A program made the translations under genes and the position numbers. A stretch of 8,508 nt of DNA from JBCDIQ01 sp039024295. Lineage in GTDB: Bacteria > Bacteroidota > Bacteroidia > J057. Below are positions 5,948-8,508 of the stretch, piece by piece (within the stretch, counting starts at the first letter, position 1; each line of letters starts with the position of its first letter). The stretch spans positions 1 through 8,508 of the forward strand of contig JBCDIQ010000264.1 of NCBI GenBank assembly GCA_039024295.1. The letters run 5' to 3'. Below the pieces are notes generated by a model. It searched no databases. It was not told where the DNA came from and saw only the letters and a program-made list of their open reading frames with translations.

Positions 5948-8416
5948 CTATAAGTTTATTTGTCGGGTAATGGTAGGGTCAGTTATCTTATCATCTTCAT
6001 ACAATAAAAACGCTTTGCTAAGGATAATCGGTAGCGTTCTGTCGTTGTCAAAGGGAAGGAAAATCTTGCTCTTCTCGTCTTTGCGACCAGGCACAATGCA
6101 CAAGTATTGGTCATTAGGCGTCATCAAAATATTCCCGCTTCCCAGGTGAATTTTATAGTCCCTGATGCTGCCTTTCACATAGAGGAACTTATCATCGAGG
6201 CTGGATTTATCTGATATTTTGAGCTTAGGAAGAATCCTTTCCAGAACTACCTTACGTGTTTTTGCAGTCTCGCCCAACTCCCCAAAGGAGTAGGTGTGCC
6301 AGTACGCTCTTCTGTCCCCTACATCTTCCCAATCTGGATTGTTACCGATGCTCGTCACTCCAACGAACAAATCGACATCCCTCATGATCTCGCTGAAAAC
6401 CAATTTGGGAACATCTGCCATTTCCAATATCTCCCTTCCATTGTAGATTCTTACTTGATCTGAAGCAACGAAGGTAAAGATACCACTAGGAGTCGTTTCG
6501 TCACTGATGGGTTCAACCCAGAACTCTGCACGAAGTTGATATTTGGGAATAGACCTTGAGGGAGTGTTGTGTGAGTCAAAATCACCCTGTAGAAAGTAGG
6601 TCCAGCCTCGGGTCTTAGCCAGGGCAGCAAATTGATGTTGATACAGGATATGAGCTGCGAATCTGTTGCTGTAAGTATTTGTTGCCAGTTCGGCATCAGT
6701 CACCAAGTAAATCTCCCGGTAGGCCTGCTTGAAAGGCTGGCTCACTTCATGGGATAAGATGAAATTCCTCCAGTCAGCCACGGAGGCCGAATCGCTGTAA
6801 ATGGTATGCCAAAGCTTTACCGACTGGACCTGAGAAATATCCACCGGATTTTCCTTGGCATCAACAAAGGTATCGCGTAGCTGGATGGCTGTTTGCTGGT
6901 TGTCGAATTGCCATATCAGCCTGGACGCATATTTGGAAAGGAAGGGATGCTTCCGGTAATATTTCGTCCAGTCTGCTATTGACCATTCAATGTTATCGAG
7001 GTAGGAGTTTTCCAGTCGTTTGTTGTGAACCCCAATGGCGGTTTTGAGTTCTTTTACAGTTGCTTTGAATGCTTTTAACTCTTCTTTGTGGTTCTGGGTA
7101 ACCTCTTTTGGGGTAGATTTCTGTTTTTTCGCTGACTCGTCATTGATCCAATACATGACAGGATGCTTCATTTGGGTGATATCCACCACTCCGGTATAGC
7201 CACCTATTTTCCACTTACTCAGATTGCCTTCCAGGTTATACGTTGGCACCGAGAGTTCTAGTAAGGCTTCCTCGGAGAGCCCCAGTTCTTCAGCTTTTCT
7301 TTTCAGGTGCTTATTGGCCGTATTTTTTATCGTATTATTTCTAGTCTTGTCTCTGATACTGATGAGCTGGGTAATCCCTGTTTCGGGAGGCATGATGGTA
7401 AATGCATACAAACAGGCATTTCCATTTTTGGTAGATAGAGGTCCTACTCCGTTTATTTTTTTATAGGAAGACAAGGCAAATTCCCCAATCAAAGAGTTGA
7501 GTTTACTGCTATCCAGCAAAACCGCATACCAAACCAGGTAACTTGCCGCAACTTCATTTGGGTTGAACAAATAGCAATTCAATCTGCGGTAAAATGCTTC
7601 ATCATTCGAGTGATTTCTCCGTTTTACTTCTTCTAGGCCTGAGGTTATCAGGAGCTCAAATATTTCTGCCAAATCATTGATTTGCTCCTCTCTGTTTTCC
7701 GTCCTTTCGATCAGGGCTTTCGAGGCCTTGTCCCATTTTTTGGTAGGCTTCGACTTCTGTTTAGGCTCCCAGCAATGAGCAATTACCTCTTTGAAAACGT
7801 CAGGGTACACTTCCCATTTCGCACTTAAATGCTTTCCCAATACATCCCTTTGGTCAAAGATTGAATTGTCATTGGCATCGTAGTTAATTTTTGCGATCCC
7901 TGCAGCAATCTTCTTTATCTCATCTGTTAAATACAAGGTACTATGAGAGAGGTGATTCAGAATATTGCAGGCTGTTTGGTAGTGTTTATCTCTTCCAAAG
8001 TGTTGTTTGTAGTAATCGAAGCAAAAAATTAAGTCATTTACAGGAAGCCCATAGAAGTAATAGGATGATGACTTTACTTTTCGAAAAATCTTAAATACTT
8101 CAATTAGAGATTCTTGGGTAGGAGAGGCTTTGGGATTAAATTCCGATTTAAATATCCTCTTTCGTATGGTATGGTAATGATAGTTCCCAACATCACGCTT
8201 CATCAACTTGTAGAGTCCTAAAATCGCAATGCGTTCTCTTACTTGCTTATCCTGAGCTTGGATTTCCTGCCAAGCAGGGTTGTCTTGGAAAGAAGGGTTG
8301 GTATGTTGATGTGTAATCTCAAGAGATGTTTCAAACCTTTCCAGAAGCTCTTGCTCAAATGGGTATTCCTTTTCTTCCTCTTCAGTTCCCAGTAATCGTT
8401 TAAAAAATTCTAGCAT
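5948..8416 (-). CDS. DUF4132-family protein (DUF5724-DUF4132-DUF7737 architecture)
   Basis: The 822-residue cytoplasmic protein has no recognised enzyme motif. From memory of the families, three regions match. A helical, HEAT-like DUF5724 region (about 205-400) includes GPLSTKNGNACLYAF and SVPTYNL. The DUF4132 core (about 405-610) includes HPFLSKYASRLIWQF, NRFAAHILYQHQFAALAKTRGW and FLQGDFDS. The C-terminal DUF7737 (about 660-822) includes FSEIMRDVDLFVGVTSIG, YKIHLGSGNILM, YLCIVPGR and LPIILSKAFLL with DPTITRQI near the end. E. coli YehI and MolR belong to this group, and MolR was once linked to molybdate, but no biochemical role is established. Relatives often exceed 1000 residues, so the N-terminal part is short here; no WGR domain is visible. 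The start ATG follows an upstream gene tail within 1-5 bases and has no Shine-Dalgarno, indicating a mid-operon position. Base composition looks more AT-rich than uvrB. Confidence 0.88.
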   Translation of the reverse strand: MLEFFKRLLGTEEEEKEYPFEQELLERFETSLEITHQHTNPSFQDNPAWQEIQAQDKQVRERIAILGLYKLMKRDVGNYHYHTIRKRIFKSEFNPKASPTQESLIEVFKIFRKVKSSSYYFYGLPVNDLIFCFDYYKQHFGRDKHYQTACNILNHLSHSTLYLTDEIKKIAAGIAKINYDANDNSIFDQRDVLGKHLSAKWEVYPDVFKEVIAHCWEPKQKSKPTKKWDKASKALIERTENREEQINDLAEIFELLITSGLEEVKRRNHSNDEAFYRRLNCYLFNPNEVAASYLVWYAVLLDSSKLNSLIGEFALSSYKKINGVGPLSTKNGNACLYAFTIMPPETGITQLISIRDKTRNNTIKNTANKHLKRKAEELGLSEEALLELSVPTYNLEGNLSKWKIGGYTGVVDITQMKHPVMYWINDESAKKQKSTPKEVTQNHKEELKAFKATVKELKTAIGVHNKRLENSYLDNIEWSIADWTKYYRKHPFLSKYASRLIWQFDNQQTAIQLRDTFVDAKENPVDISQVQSVKLWHTIYSDSASVADWRNFILSHEVSQPFKQAYREIYLVTDAELATNTYSNRFAAHILYQHQFAALAKTRGWTYFLQGDFDSHNTPSRSIPKYQLRAEFWVEPISDETTPSGIFTFVASDQVRIYNGREILEMADVPKLVFSEIMRDVDLFVGVTSIGNNPDWEDVGDRRAYWHTYSFGELGETAKTRKVVLERILPKLKISDKSSLDDKFLYVKGSIRDYKIHLGSGNILMTPNDQYLCIVPGRKDEKSKIFLPFDNDRTLPIILSKAFLLYEDDKITDPTITRQINL

Positions 8417-8421
8417 TTTAG

Positions 8422-8508
8422 TTAGCTGTTAATGAGAGTATCCGTCGCTTGATTTTTATAACGTTCCGTATCCAATCTATTGTTAAGAGACTTCTCTTGA
8501 TGTACCGG
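8422..8508 (-). CDS. C-terminal tail of the upstream operon gene (unidentified)
   Basis: Read from the window edge, one minus-strand frame is open for 28 codons and ends with LINS and TAA at 8424-8422, five bases before the DUF4132 start. Its polar composition (KSLNNRLDTERYKNQATD) looks like a natural protein end. A second frame is also open and ends with TAA at 8420-8418, one base before the ATG; its very basic, hydrophobic sequence looks less natural, so I prefer the first. Either way a same-strand gene very probably abuts the DUF4132 gene. Too little is present to identify it. Confidence 0.45.
   Translation of the reverse strand, partial: PVHQEKSLNNRLDTERYKNQATDTLINS

Overview
This looks like a chromosomal segment of a Bacteroidota bacterium, possibly Cytophagales-like. 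That is an inference. It rests on the style of the UvrB and ABC-F proteins, the general absence of Shine-Dalgarno sequences before starts, and a TAnnTTTG element (the known Bacteroidota -7 box) directly before the ABC-F gene. By eye the right third is more AT-rich than the uvrB and ABC-F region.

Layout from left to right: the C-terminal tail of an unidentified + strand gene (1-120); then three minus-strand genes, uvrB (start chosen at 2209), a secreted MORN-repeat protein (2325-3053) and a YheS-like ABC-F ATPase (start chosen at 5063). A clean intrinsic terminator for the MORN transcript lies just upstream of uvrB. It overlaps the probable uvrB promoter, so uvrB is probably its own transcription unit. 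Divergent from the ABC-F gene is a small stand-alone MNT-like nucleotidyltransferase (5163-5528, + strand). It sits behind a textbook TTGACA-17-TATAAT promoter whose predicted transcription start falls on the start codon.

The right part is a tightly packed minus-strand operon entering from beyond the window: an upstream gene tail, an 822-residue DUF5724/DUF4132/DUF7737 protein (8416 to 5948), and, one base later, a 130-residue protein (5946 to 5554). The last protein has MoaD/ThiS/ubiquitin-like beta-grasp character and ends exactly in Leu-Val-Gly-Gly. A Gly-Gly-terminated small protein that looks translationally coupled to a large DUF4132 protein of unknown function is the most interesting candidate system here. 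It could be a sulfur-carrier-like or ubiquitin-like module, but no E1-like or JAB-like partner is in view.

uvrB (DNA repair) and the ABC-F gene (ribosome-associated) are ordinary core genes. The MORN, MNT and DUF4132/Gly-Gly genes are accessory in character. No tRNA, rRNA, CRISPR array or complete insertion sequence was seen, and no gene-free stretch exceeds 300 bases.
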